DNA of 64,000 nucleotides from Streptomyces sp. CG 926 (GCF_003148825.1 NZ_QGGZ01000003.1:1-64000), one strand, 5' to 3'; shown: positions 1 to 7,745, numbered from the stretch's first letter. Notes: generated from the sequence alone by a model not told the origin. Numbers and translations: made by a program.

Positions 1-82
1 ATCCACCGAAGTGGACGGGGTATCAACTTCTGGCGTTGATTTTTGGCACGCTGTTGAGTTCTCAAGGAACGGACGCTTCCTT
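1..82 (-). other. rRNA operon leader (16S gene lies off the left edge)
   Basis: Read on the minus strand, this stretch contains CTTGAGAACTCAACAG followed by GCGTGCCAAAAATCAACGCC. I recognise this as the conserved leader just upstream of 16S rRNA genes in Streptomyces and related actinobacteria, where it holds antitermination (box A-like) and RNase III processing signals. The 16S gene itself should begin shortly beyond base 1, transcribed leftwards. No rRNA sequence is visible in the window, so the operon is inferred from the leader alone. Confidence 0.75.
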
Positions 83-132
83 TGTACTCACCCTCACGGG
101 CTTTCCTCCGGGCTTTCGTTCTGTTCTTGCGT

Positions 133-218
133 TTCCGACTCTATCAGAGTCAGTCCCGCTTCGCTTTCCAGGTTTTCGCTTTCGCGTTTCCCTTTCCGGC
201 GATTCCGACTCTATCAGA
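133..218 (-). repeat. Duplicated 16-base element in the rRNA upstream region
   Basis: On the minus strand, TCTGATAGAGTCGGAA occurs twice (218-203 and 148-133), 70 bases apart. The copy nearer the rRNA gene is part of a perfect hairpin, GACTCT-gat-AGAGTC (151-137). Each copy contains TAGAGT, which would serve as a -10 hexamer, so these may be tandem rrn promoters. No convincing -35 sits 17 or 18 bases upstream of either. A third -10-like hexamer, TAGGTT, lies at 317-312. Multiple tandem promoters are usual for Streptomyces rrn operons; their assignment here is inference. Confidence 0.4.
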
Positions 219-467
219 TCCTTTCGGGCCTGACCCCCGGTCAGCGGGGTTTGTCTTCCGGGCTGTTGGGCCCTTTCGACGAGTGAGACAGTAGCGGATT
301 CCTTGCCCCCGAACCTAATCGGCGACTGCGTCCTGGAACGCGGATTCCTCATTCGCAAATACGCATGAAAACGAGACGACGGAGTACGTCGTTCGTTCGA
401 ATGTGTAGTGCGGGATGGCTGTCCGGGGACCGACCGGGGTCGGCGCTCACTTCGGACAACTCGAAGA

Positions 468-496
468 ACCTTACGGACCGGGCACACCAGTGTCAA
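468..496 (-). promoter_or_regulatory. Strong HrdB-type promoter reading toward the rRNA operon
   Basis: On the minus strand TTGACA (496-491) is followed after exactly 17 bases by TAAGGT (473-468), a near-consensus vegetative promoter. It points left, toward the rRNA leader at 1-82, and would start RNA near 461. It lies back to back with the trpS control region, so it is most simply the distal promoter of the rrn operon. Confidence 0.75.
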
Positions 497-557
497 CCCC
501 TGCCGGCCCCGCCACGCGGCATCCGCGAAACTCCCGCCGTCCTCGGCTCCCTCGGTC

Positions 558-563
558 TACGCT
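558..563 (+). promoter_or_regulatory. Possible -10 hexamer for the trpS leader transcript
   Basis: TACGCT ends 7 bases before the ATG of the Trp leader peptide, and no ribosome binding site precedes that ATG. A transcript starting near 570 would be leaderless. No clear -35 is seen, so this is a weak call. Confidence 0.35.
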
Positions 564-570
564 GGGGCCC

Positions 571-618
571 ATGACTACGCGTGCGCTCACGCTCGACCTT
601 CGTTGGTGGGCCGCCTGA
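571..618 (+). CDS. trpS leader peptide with tandem Trp codons
   Basis: This 15-codon frame, too short for normal gene callers, reads MTTRALTLDLRWWAA and stops with TGA. Its purpose is to be translated, not to make a product: codons 12 and 13 (604-609) are consecutive TGG. The next bases form the first arm of a hairpin, so a ribosome stalled for lack of charged tRNA-Trp, or by an inhibitor of tryptophanyl-tRNA synthetase, would cover that arm. The arrangement matches the ribosome-mediated attenuation reported for the inducible, indolmycin-resistant TrpRS gene of S. coelicolor. A -10-like TACGCT lies 7 bases upstream and no ribosome site is evident, so it may be translated from a leaderless mRNA. 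Confidence 0.85.
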   Translation: MTTRALTLDLRWWAA

Positions 619-681
619 CGGCGGCCGACCTTCCACGCGAGCACGCACGCGCTCACGGCCGCCGCTACGGCGGCCGTTTTT
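609..681 (+). promoter_or_regulatory. Transcription attenuator of trpS
   Basis: Four mutually exclusive arms can be read: arm 1 GGCCGCC (609-615), arm 2 GGCGGCC (620-626), arm 3 CGGCCGCCG (656-664) and arm 4 CGGCGGCCG (668-676), followed by a T run at 677-681. Arms 3 and 4 form a 9-bp, 3-base-loop intrinsic terminator. Arm 2 is complementary to part of arm 3 (657-663), giving an antiterminator when a ribosome stalled on the Trp codons masks arm 1. When tryptophan charging is adequate, 1:2 and 3:4 form and transcription stops before trpS. Confidence 0.85.
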
Positions 682-757
682 GTTTCTCCCTCCCGGGAGT
701 GGCTCGGTCGCCCGGCGCGGTGGCACCGACACCACTCACACACAGGGAGAGCAGGAC

Positions 758-1765
758 ATGAAGACGACCCCGCGGATCTTCAGCGGCATCAAGCCCACCG
801 GGCACCTGACGCTGGGCAACTACCTGGGGGCCCTGCGCCAGTGGGTCGCCGCCGACCGGACGCCCGAGTCCGCGCTGTTCTGCGTCGTCGATCTGCACGC
901 GCTGACCGTCGAGCACGAGCCGGCACGCGTACGAAGGCTGAGCCGGCAGGCCGCGACGCTCTTCCTGGCCGCCGGGCTGGATCCACAGCGGTGCACCCTC
1001 TTCGTGCAGAGCCATGTCGACGAGCACACCCGGCTGGCGTACCTCTTGGAGTGCACCGCCACCGACGGGGAGTTGCGGCGGATGATCCAGTACCGGGAGA
1101 AGGCGGCGAAGGCGCAGGTCTCCGGGGAGGGCGTGCGGCTGTCGCTGCTCACCTATCCCGTGCTGATGGCGGCGGACATCCTGGCGTACGAGGCGCAGGA
1201 GGTACCGGTCGGGGAGGACCAGCGGCAGCACGTCGAGCTGACCCGGGATCTGGCGGTGCGGTTCAACCAGCGGTACGGCCACACCTTCACCGTCCCGAAG
1301 GCCACACTTCCCGCCGTGGCAGCGCGGGTCATGGACCTGCAGGACCCGATGTCGAAGATGGGGAAGTCCCACGAGAGCGGGGCGGGGATCGTCTATCTGC
1401 TCGACGAGCCCGGGGTCGTGCGGAAGAAGGTGATGCGCGCGGTCACCGACAGCGGGGACGACGGCGTGGTCTACGACCGGGATTCGCGGCCGGGGGTCGC
1501 GAATCTGCTGGACATCCTGGCGGCGTGTACCGGGGGTGATCCGGCCGTGCTCGCCGACGGGTACAGCGGCTACGGGGCGCTGAAGCGGGATGTCGCCGAC
1601 GCGGTGGTCGAGGTGCTGCGGCCGCTGCAGGAGCGGCATGCGGAGCTGGCGGGCGATCCGGCGGAGGTGGAGAAGGTGCTGCGGGAGGGTGCCGAGCGGG
1701 CCAGGCAGCTGGCGCGGCCGGTGGTGGACCGGGCGTACCGGGCCATCGGGCTGCTGGAGCCGTGA
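758..1765 (+). CDS. trpS: Tryptophanyl-tRNA synthetase, inducible type
   Basis: Class I aminoacyl-tRNA synthetase that charges tRNA-Trp in the cytoplasm. The 335-residue protein has the HIGH-type motif PTGHLTLGN at 13-21 and the KMSKS-type loop MSKMGKS at 198-204, and matches the usual family length. The ATG at 758 is chosen because AGGGAGAG lies about 10 bases upstream; the frame is open further upstream but that part falls inside the attenuator. Expression should depend on the Trp leader peptide and terminator at 571-681. Streptomyces usually carry two TrpRS genes; the one with this leader corresponds, by recollection, to the auxiliary antibiotic-resistant TrpRS1 of S. coelicolor. Resistance itself cannot be read from the sequence. 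A bidirectional hairpin separates it from convergent proC. Confidence 0.95.
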   Translation: MKTTPRIFSGIKPTGHLTLGNYLGALRQWVAADRTPESALFCVVDLHALTVEHEPARVRRLSRQAATLFLAAGLDPQRCTLFVQSHVDEHTRLAYLLECTATDGELRRMIQYREKAAKAQVSGEGVRLSLLTYPVLMAADILAYEAQEVPVGEDQRQHVELTRDLAVRFNQRYGHTFTVPKATLPAVAARVMDLQDPMSKMGKSHESGAGIVYLLDEPGVVRKKVMRAVTDSGDDGVVYDRDSRPGVANLLDILAACTGGDPAVLADGYSGYGALKRDVADAVVEVLRPLQERHAELAGDPAEVEKVLREGAERARQLARPVVDRAYRAIGLLEP

Positions 1766-1767
1766 CG

Positions 1768-1801
1768 GGTGGGGGCCCCGCGCGCACCGCGGGCCCCCAC
1801 C
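1768..1801. terminator. Bidirectional hairpin between trpS and proC
   Basis: GGTGGGGGCCC (1768-1778) pairs perfectly with GGGCCCCCACC (1791-1801) around a 12-base loop. There is no T run, as is usual for Streptomyces terminators. It lies between the converging trpS and proC genes. Confidence 0.7.
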
Positions 1802-1813
1802 GGTACGGGTGTC

Positions 1814-2623
1814 TCAGCTGTTGCCGGAGGCGAGCTCGCGGCTGCGGTCGCGGGCCGCTTCGAGGGCCGCGATGAGGGCGGCGCGTACGCCGTGCTTCTC
1901 CAGCTCGACGATGGCGTTGATCGTCGTGCCGGCCGGGGAGGTGACGGCCTCGCGGAGCTTGACCGGGTGTTCGCCGCTGTCACGGAGCATGACGGCGGCG
2001 CCGATGGCGGCCTGCACGATCAGGTCGTGGGCCTGGGCGCGGGGCAGGCCCAGGAGGATGCCGGCGTCGGTCATGGCTTCGACGAGGAAGTAGAAGTAGG
2101 CGGGTCCGGAGCCGGAGAGGGCGGTGGCCGCGTCCTGCTGGGACTCGGGGACGCGCAGGGTCTTGCCGACGCTGCCGAAGATCTCCTCGGTGTGGGCGAG
2201 GTGCCCGGCGGTGGCGTGGCTGCCGGCGGAGATGACGGACATGGCCTCGTCGACGAGGGCGGGGGTGTTCGTCATGACGCGGACGACGGGGATGCCGGGG
2301 CTGAGGCGTTCCTCGAAGAAGGCCGTGGGAACGCCGGCGGCCCCGCTGATGACCAGGCGGTCGGCGGGGACGTGCGGGGCGAGCTCGTCGAGGAGCTTGG
2401 CCATGTCCTGGGGCTTGACGGTGAGGATGAGGGTGTCGGCGCGCTTGGCGGCTTCGGCGTTGGTGACGGCCTCGACCCCGTAGCGGGAGCGCAGCTCTTC
2501 GGCCCGTTCGGCGCGGCGGGCGGTGACGAGGAGCTTCGAGGCGGGCCAGCCGCCGCGGATCATTCCGCTGAGCAGGGCCTCGCCGATCTTGCCGGTACCG
2601 AGGACTGCGACTGTCTGGGTCAT
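1814..2623 (-). CDS. proC: Pyrroline-5-carboxylate reductase
   Basis: Catalyses the last step of proline synthesis, NAD(P)H-dependent reduction of 1-pyrroline-5-carboxylate. The 269-residue protein starts with a Rossmann dinucleotide motif (GTGKIG at 9-14) and ends with the helical dimerisation domain of the family, including the conserved ALSGSGPAYFY stretch that shapes the substrate pocket. Length is standard. The ATG at 2623 has a purine-rich GAGG about 9 bases before it. It is a single gene, convergent with trpS and separated from the ABC exporter genes downstream of its start by about 120 bases. No proA or proB is present in the window. Confidence 0.95.
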   Translation of the reverse strand: MTQTVAVLGTGKIGEALLSGMIRGGWPASKLLVTARRAERAEELRSRYGVEAVTNAEAAKRADTLILTVKPQDMAKLLDELAPHVPADRLVISGAAGVPTAFFEERLSPGIPVVRVMTNTPALVDEAMSVISAGSHATAGHLAHTEEIFGSVGKTLRVPESQQDAATALSGSGPAYFYFLVEAMTDAGILLGLPRAQAHDLIVQAAIGAAVMLRDSGEHPVKLREAVTSPAGTTINAIVELEKHGVRAALIAALEAARDRSRELASGNS

Positions 2624-2745
2624 GCCCGATCCACCTCGCCGAACTGTGCTTGCGCGTGAGCTACGTATACGTCCTCATCCTTGCACCCGGGCGGGCGCCG
2701 GGGAGGTGCTGTCCGTAGTGCGGTCAGGGGCTGCGGTCAGTGCGG

Positions 2746-3483
2746 TCAGGGTGTGCGGCGGCGGAGGGTGACCGCGCCGAGGGCGAGGACGAGCAGGGCA
2801 CAGGCGGCGACGATCACGGCGTCGCGGACGAAGTCGGCGGTCATGTCGGTGTGGGTGAGGACCTGGGTCATGCCGTCGACGGCGTAGGACATGGGCAGGA
2901 CGTCGGAGAGCCCTTCCAGGACGGGGTGCATGGTGTCGCGGGCGGCGAAGAGGCCGCAGAGGAGCAGCTGGGGGAAGATCACCGCCGGCATGAACTGGAC
3001 GGCTTGGAACTCGGAGGCCGCGAAGGCGGAGACGAAGAGGCCGAGTGCGGTGCCGAGGAGGGCGTCGAGGAGGGCTACGAGGAGGAGCAGCCAGGGGGAT
3101 CCGACGACGTCGAGGCCGAGGGCCCAGAGGGCGAGGCCGGTCGCGAGGAGGGACTGGAGGACGGCGACGGCGCCGAAGGCGAGGGCGTAGCCGGCGATGA
3201 GGTCGCCCTTGCCGAGCGGCATGGCGAGGAGGCGTTCCAGGGTTCCGGAGGTGCGTTCGCGCAGGGTGGCGATGGAGGTCACCAGGAACATGGTGATGAG
3301 GGGGAAGATCCCGAGGAGTGAGGCGCCGATGCCGTCGAAGGTCCGGGGGCTGCCGTCGAAGACGAAGCGCAGCAGGGTGAGCATCAGTACGGGGACCAGG
3401 AGCATCAGCGCGATGGAGCGCGGGTCGTGGCGGAGCTGGCGCAGGACGCGGGCGGCGGTGGCGGTGGTGCGGGCGGCGTTCAT
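2746..3483 (-). CDS. ABC-2 type exporter permease
   Basis: Membrane half of an ABC exporter, 245 residues. About six hydrophobic segments are visible: one near residue 25, a pair in the middle (GIFPLITMFLVTSIA and LIAGYALAFGAVAVL), and others ending with the C-terminal AVIVAACALLVLAL segment, as in ABC-2 permeases of drug or polysaccharide efflux systems. The conserved RERTSGTLERLLAMP stretch is typical of that family. The ATG at 3483 overlaps the stop codon of the upstream ATPase gene in an ATGA arrangement, so the two are translationally coupled. The frame is open further upstream but that part lies within the ATPase gene. The substrate is unknown. Confidence 0.88.
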   Translation of the reverse strand: MNAARTTATAARVLRQLRHDPRSIALMLLVPVLMLTLLRFVFDGSPRTFDGIGASLLGIFPLITMFLVTSIATLRERTSGTLERLLAMPLGKGDLIAGYALAFGAVAVLQSLLATGLALWALGLDVVGSPWLLLLVALLDALLGTALGLFVSAFAASEFQAVQFMPAVIFPQLLLCGLFAARDTMHPVLEGLSDVLPMSYAVDGMTQVLTHTDMTADFVRDAVIVAACALLVLALGAVTLRRRTP

Positions 3484-4316
3484 CGGGTCTGCTCCCGGAT
3501 GGCGGTGACGTCGGAGGCGGCGTCGGCGGCGATGGCGTTGGCGTTGGCGTTGGCTTCGTCGACGAGGCGCAGGAAGCCTTCCTCGACGGTGGTGGCGTGG
3601 GTGCGCTCGCGCAGTGCGTCGGGGGTGTCCTGGGCGAGGATGCGGCCCTCGCGCATGAGGAGCAGGTCGTGGCAGCGCTCGGCCTCGTCCATGACGTGGG
3701 AGGAGACGAGGATCGTCGCGCCGCGGGTGGTGGTGATGTCGTGGAAGAGGTTCCACAGGTCGCGGCGCAGGACGGGGTCGAGGCCGACGGTGGGTTCGTC
3801 GAGGACCAGGAGCTCGGGGGTGCCGAGCAGGGCGACGGCGAGGGAGACGCGGCTGCGCTGGCCGCCGGAGAGGTTGCCGGCGAGGGCGCCGGCGCGGCTG
3901 GTGAGGTCGACGTCGGTGATGGCGCGGCTGACGGCGGCGGCGCGGCGGTCGGCGGCGGCTCGGCCGGGGTCGAGGACGGCGGCGAAGTAGTCGAGGTTCT
4001 GCCGGACGGTGAGGTCGTCGTAGACGCTGGGTGCCTGGGTGACGTAGCCGATGCGGGAGCGGAGCCGGGGGTGGCCGGCGGGGTGGCCCAGGACGTCGAG
4101 GGTGCCGGTGACGTGGGCCTGGGTGCCGACGACGGCGCGCATGAGGGTGGATTTTCCGCAGCCGGAGGGGCCGAGGAGGCCGGTGATGCGGCCGCGGGGC
4201 ACGTCGAAGGCGATGGAGTCGAGAACGGTGCGGGGGGTGCGGCCGGTGCCTCGGCGGACGGTGAGGTCATGGGCGTGGACGGCGGCCGGGTCTCCCTCGG
4301 GCTGCTTATTCATCAT
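3480..4316 (-). CDS. ABC exporter ATP-binding protein
   Basis: Nucleotide-binding subunit, 278 residues, partner of the permease at 2746-3483. Visible motifs are Walker A GPSGCGKST (49-57), the signature NLSGGQ (148-153), Walker B LLVLDEP (169-175) and the switch histidine in SSHVMDEA (207). The gene starts with two adjacent ATG codons (4316 and 4313). Both lie inside a perfect 22-base inverted repeat, and the only ribosome-site-like AGGAG is 13 bases upstream of the first, unusually far. No regulator gene is adjacent. The family covers drug and antibiotic efflux, but nothing in the sequence fixes the substrate. Confidence 0.92.
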   Translation of the reverse strand: MMNKQPEGDPAAVHAHDLTVRRGTGRTPRTVLDSIAFDVPRGRITGLLGPSGCGKSTLMRAVVGTQAHVTGTLDVLGHPAGHPRLRSRIGYVTQAPSVYDDLTVRQNLDYFAAVLDPGRAAADRRAAAVSRAITDVDLTSRAGALAGNLSGGQRSRVSLAVALLGTPELLVLDEPTVGLDPVLRRDLWNLFHDITTTRGATILVSSHVMDEAERCHDLLLMREGRILAQDTPDALRERTHATTVEEGFLRLVDEANANANAIAADAASDVTAIREQTR

Positions 4317-4327
4317 GTGATGAATAA
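4306..4327. promoter_or_regulatory. Perfect palindromic operator over the ABC ATPase start
   Basis: TTATTCATCA (4306-4315) is followed by TG and then its exact complement TGATGAATAA (4318-4327). This AT-rich 10+2+10 palindrome stands out sharply in a GC-rich genome and covers the start codon of the ABC ATPase gene, so a bound repressor could block transcription or translation start. The size fits a dimeric TetR-, GntR- or MarR-type regulator. None is encoded next to it. Confidence 0.6.
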
Positions 4328-4427
4328 TGCTCCTGGCGGTGCCAGGACGTCAATCGCCGGGACGGTTGCGGATTGCTGGTTGCTTCGGGTTACCTCGGGC
4401 TGCGCTCGCCCCGGCGCCGCGCGGGGG

Positions 4428-4958
4428 CTACTTCTTGCGCTTGGGGCGACGGGCGGCCGGGTTCCCCGTACGGGTGCTGCGGCGGCGGGCGTATTCGACC
4501 TGGGCACGCTCGTACTCGGCGCGGCGGAGCTTCTCGCCCGGCGCCTCACCGAGGCAGCGCAGGAAGTACGCGATCAGGGAACCGATGAAGCCGATCGTCT
4601 TGAGGCCCTTGAGGGCGGCCTCGTCGGAGGACGGGGCGGGGCGACGGCTGAAGGAGGCCCAGGTCTTGGTGAAGGCGATCGAGCTGGCGATCGCGAAGAG
4701 GACGACGACCGAGATGCTGAGGAAGGGACCGACGTTGCCGATCTCCAGCCCCTCGTAGGCGAAGCGGAGCATCATGGCGGAGGCGATGGCGGTAGCCAGC
4801 GAGCCGATGGCGAGGCCGACGCGGAGCAGGGCGTAGCCGCCGTCGTGCTCGACCCAGGTGGTGCCGAAGAAGCGGATCGGCTCGGGCTGCGGGCCGGCGG
4901 GCACCGAGGCCTGCGCGGCCGGCTCGGCGGGGGTCTGGTCTCGCTGGTCGTCGCTCAC
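4428..4958 (-). CDS. Conserved membrane protein of unknown function
   Basis: A 176-residue protein with a Pro/Ala-rich N-terminus, about two hydrophobic segments between residues 45 and 105 (VGLAIGSLATAIASAMML and FLSISVVVLFAIASSIAF), a weaker one near 130 (TIGFIGSLIAYFL), and a strongly basic C-terminus ending RRPKRKK. I do not recognise a characterised family; it looks like an actinobacterial conserved hypothetical protein. The start at 4958 is the only ATG before the first hydrophobic segment. It stands alone, on the same strand as the ABC exporter but upstream of it and separated by about 110 bases from the operator. Confidence 0.75.
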   Translation of the reverse strand: MSDDQRDQTPAEPAAQASVPAGPQPEPIRFFGTTWVEHDGGYALLRVGLAIGSLATAIASAMMLRFAYEGLEIGNVGPFLSISVVVLFAIASSIAFTKTWASFSRRPAPSSDEAALKGLKTIGFIGSLIAYFLRCLGEAPGEKLRRAEYERAQVEYARRRSTRTGNPAARRPKRKK

Positions 4959-5066
4959 AACAGCGATTATCCCTCGCCGGGCCGGTCGGGCCGGGTGTGT
5001 CTCACGTGTCAGACGGGTCGGACGGGGCCGAGGCCGACCCTGCCTTCGGGCCCGACACCCTGTCGC

Positions 5067-5098
5067 CGCCTGCCGCCGTCCCGGGACGGCGGCGGGCG
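5067..5098. terminator. Hairpin downstream of the SH3-like gene
   Basis: GCCGCCGTCCC (5072-5082) and GGGACGGCGGC (5083-5093) form a perfect 22-base palindrome, extended by pairs out to 5067 and 5098. With no loop bases the tip must open, giving a strong GC hairpin without a T run. It sits just past the end of the minus-strand gene at 5137-5439. Confidence 0.5.
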
Positions 5099-5136
5099 TC
5101 AGCCGGGTGCCGGGGCCGCGGTGCCGGCCAGGACGG

Positions 5137-5439
5137 TCAGCCGCACCGGGTGACGACGTAGCCGTCGCTGCCCGTCTTCACGTACGCGTCCGAGACGAAT
5201 CGGCCGTTGCCGATGCAGTCCCAGATGTCGGTCGTGCCGTACGGACCCGAAATGGTGGTGCCGTCGCACTGGCACCGGAGCGTGACGATCGCGCCGTACG
5301 GCAGGACGTCGATCACCGAGTAGTTGGTGCCGGGGCCGCTGCGGACGTTCAGCCGCTGGCCGGGAGCCACCGGGTAGGACGGGTAGCCGGAGCCGGACGC
5401 CAGGCTCTCGACTTGGCTCGAATCGTTCTCCACCGACAT
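5137..5439 (-). CDS. Small SH3b-domain protein
   Basis: A 100-residue protein with a bacterial SH3 (SH3b) signature, LNVRSGPGTNYSVI at 30-43, followed by a VLPYG turn and further beta strands. SH3b domains commonly bind peptidoglycan peptides. Four cysteines (56, 58, 75 and 99) could form disulphides in an exported protein. Yet there is no signal peptide or membrane segment: the N-terminus is acidic and serine-rich (MSVENDSSQ). ATG at 5439 has GGGGGGAG about 6 bases upstream, supporting the start. It lies divergently next to the sensor kinase gene, with roughly 105 bases between the two starts. Export without a signal, or an intracellular role, remains open. Confidence 0.8.
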   Translation of the reverse strand: MSVENDSSQVESLASGSGYPSYPVAPGQRLNVRSGPGTNYSVIDVLPYGAIVTLRCQCDGTTISGPYGTTDIWDCIGNGRFVSDAYVKTGSDGYVVTRCG

Positions 5440-5545
5440 ACGAAATCTCCCCCCATGGGTGTTGCCGTGCGCAACTCGCGCAGGGTAGCAGGACCTTGGA
5501 GATGCGCAGGGGTCATCGACTAGGCTCCGGCGGGGGTGGTGAGCG

Positions 5546-7687
5546 GTGCAGTCGCGGCGCGCGGACTACGCGGGTTTTCCGGAGTACGCCGGGCAGTACC
5601 GGCTCGAATCGGTGCTCGGTTCCGGAGGGATGGGCGTCGTCCATCTGGCCACGTCCGGGTCGGGGCTGAAACTCGCCGTCAAGATCGTGCATCCCGAGCA
5701 CGCGGTGGATCCGGAGTTCCGGGCCCGGTTCCGCCAAGAGGTCGCCGCCGCGCGGCGGGTGAGCGGAGCGTTCACCGCGCCCGTCGTGGATGCCGACCCC
5801 GATGCCGAACGGCCTTGGATGGCGACCCTGTTCATCGACGCGCCGACGCTCGCCGAACGGGTACGGGAGCAGGTTCTCGGCCCCGTCGAACTGACCCGGC
5901 TCGCCGCCGGCCTGGCCGAGGCCCTGCGCGACATCCACCGGGCCGGAGTGGTGCACCGGGACCTGAAGCCCAGCAACGTGCTGATGGCTCCGGACGGTGT
6001 GCGGGTCATCGACTTCGGGATCTCGCGGCCGGCGGACAGCGACCTGCGGACCGAGACCGGGAAGCTGATCGGCACTCCCCCGTACATGGCGCCCGAGCAG
6101 TTCCAGCGACCGCGCGACGTGGGAACGGCCGCGGACGTCTTCGCCCTGGGGTCCGTGCTCGTGCACGCGGCGACGGGACACGGCCCCTTCGACTCGGACA
6201 GCCACTACCTGGTGGCGTACCAAGTGGTGCACAGCGACCCCGATCTGACGGGGCTGCCGCCGCGGCTCGTACCGCTGGTCGCCCGGTGCCTTTCGAAGGA
6301 CCCGACGGAGCGGCCCACCGCCGAGGAACTGATCGCCGAGATGCGGGCGATCGCGTACCCGACCGCCGAGGACACCCAGGCCTTCGTCCCGCAGCCGCGG
6401 CGCCCCGTCGAGTCGGAGCAGCTCACCCACCGGCGGGAGCGGATCGCCGCCCGACCCGAGGCGCCGCCGCGCCGGCGTGCCCGCCGGCGGATCCGGATGG
6501 CGGTCGGGGCCGGGGTGGGACTGCTGCTCGTGGGCGGGGCCGTCGGCGGATACCGGTGGCTGGGGACGGCCACCGGGTCGCCTGCCGAGATCGCCGCGAA
6601 GACCGGTTCGGCACCCCCGAAGACCTTCGCGCCGTGGGCGGTCCCGCTGGGCGGGCCCACGACCGGCAGCCGGACCGGGGCCTGCTCCTGGCAGGCTCCG
6701 GCCCTCTACTGCGCCGGACCGGGCGTCGCCGCGGCACGCCTCGACCCCGCGGACGGCTCCACGGTGTGGGCACGGGAGGCGACCGGGGCGGCCAAGGGGG
6801 CGATGACCGTCAGCCCGCCGCAGCACGCGGGCGGGCAGGTCCTCGTCGTGGTGCCGGGCAGCGAAACGCTCCAGGCGCTGGACCCGGGTACGGGAACCGA
6901 GCGCTGGAGGCACGAACTTGCGGGCGGCACGCAGGTGGTGGCCGCGGGCGGACAGGTCCTGCTGGTGGGGACGGGCGGCAGCGTCACGGCACTGGACCCG
7001 GCGAACGGAAAGGCGCGCTGGACGCAGCGGATCGGCGGGCTCGGGTCCGTCTGGTGGGGCGACGGCGGACCGTGGGGCGCGGCGCCCGAGCTGTACGTGG
7101 CCACGCCCGAGAGCGGTGGCGGGTCCACCCGGATCGCCTCGGTGGACCCGGCGAACGGGACGGTGCGCCGGGAACTGCGCACGGAGGGGCGGCTGCGGCC
7201 GGTCGGCACCGCCCGGGGCGGGCTGTACCTGCTGGACCTCGACGCGTCCTCCAGGACCACCGCCGTGGTGCGCGCCGATCCGGGGACGCGCACGGTGCAC
7301 CGGGTACGGCTGGCGGCGCCGCTCCTCGACGCGGAGGCGACGGTCGACGGCGACGGGAACACCTACCTGTTCGGGACCTCCGGTGCACTGGTGGCGGTCG
7401 GGGCGGCCGAGGAGCACTGGCGGTCGGAGACCGGTGTGACGGTGGCCTCCCGCCCCGTCCTCGCCGGTGGCCGGGTCTGCCTGATGGCCCCGGACGGACG
7501 GCTGTTGGCCGTCGACGCCGCGAGCGGCCGGCCCGCGGGGCAGACCAGGCCGCGGATGGCCGACGGCAAGGCCGCCGGGTACGCCGCGACCCTGCCCGCG
7601 CCGGTGGCCGGGGACGGACGGCTCTTCGGGAGCGCCCCCGACGGGACGGTGTTCGCCGTGGCCACGGACGCCCCGGCCGCCTGGTGA
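5546..7687 (+). CDS. Membrane Ser/Thr protein kinase with PQQ-like propeller
   Basis: Eukaryotic-type kinase of 713 residues. The cytoplasmic kinase domain (about 18-270) is complete: glycine loop GSGGMG (25-30), ATP lysine in AVKIV (46), catalytic HRDLKPSN (137-144), DFG (156-158) and GTPPYMAPE. A basic linker leads to one membrane segment at about 318-336. The outer 370 residues contain repeats such as LDPGTGTERWRHEL, ALDPANGKARW and SVDPANGTVRREL, typical of a PQQ-like beta-propeller that may sense a ligand or cell-wall state. The GTG at 5546 follows a G-rich ribosome site. A strong hairpin separates it from convergent ilvD. The phosphorylation targets cannot be read from the sequence. Confidence 0.93.
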   Translation: MQSRRADYAGFPEYAGQYRLESVLGSGGMGVVHLATSGSGLKLAVKIVHPEHAVDPEFRARFRQEVAAARRVSGAFTAPVVDADPDAERPWMATLFIDAPTLAERVREQVLGPVELTRLAAGLAEALRDIHRAGVVHRDLKPSNVLMAPDGVRVIDFGISRPADSDLRTETGKLIGTPPYMAPEQFQRPRDVGTAADVFALGSVLVHAATGHGPFDSDSHYLVAYQVVHSDPDLTGLPPRLVPLVARCLSKDPTERPTAEELIAEMRAIAYPTAEDTQAFVPQPRRPVESEQLTHRRERIAARPEAPPRRRARRRIRMAVGAGVGLLLVGGAVGGYRWLGTATGSPAEIAAKTGSAPPKTFAPWAVPLGGPTTGSRTGACSWQAPALYCAGPGVAAARLDPADGSTVWAREATGAAKGAMTVSPPQHAGGQVLVVVPGSETLQALDPGTGTERWRHELAGGTQVVAAGGQVLLVGTGGSVTALDPANGKARWTQRIGGLGSVWWGDGGPWGAAPELYVATPESGGGSTRIASVDPANGTVRRELRTEGRLRPVGTARGGLYLLDLDASSRTTAVVRADPGTRTVHRVRLAAPLLDAEATVDGDGNTYLFGTSGALVAVGAAEEHWRSETGVTVASRPVLAGGRVCLMAPDGRLLAVDAASGRPAGQTRPRMADGKAAGYAATLPAPVAGDGRLFGSAPDGTVFAVATDAPAAW

Positions 7688-7693
7688 CGCGCG

Positions 7694-7725
7694 GACGCCC
7701 CCGCACCGGAGGGTGCGGGGGCGTC
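7694..7725. terminator. Bidirectional terminator between kinase and ilvD
   Basis: GACGCCCCCGCACC (7694-7707) and GGTGCGGGGGCGTC (7712-7725) form a perfect 14-bp stem with a GGAG loop, placed between two converging genes. Confidence 0.85.
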
Positions 7726-7745
7726 GATGCCTGGGGGGACGGTCG

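Noticed and set aside
3597..5153. A 518-codon plus-strand frame over the ABC ATPase gene and 4428-4958
   Set aside because: It crosses the operator and two minus-strand genes and has no family match; treated as a GC artefact.
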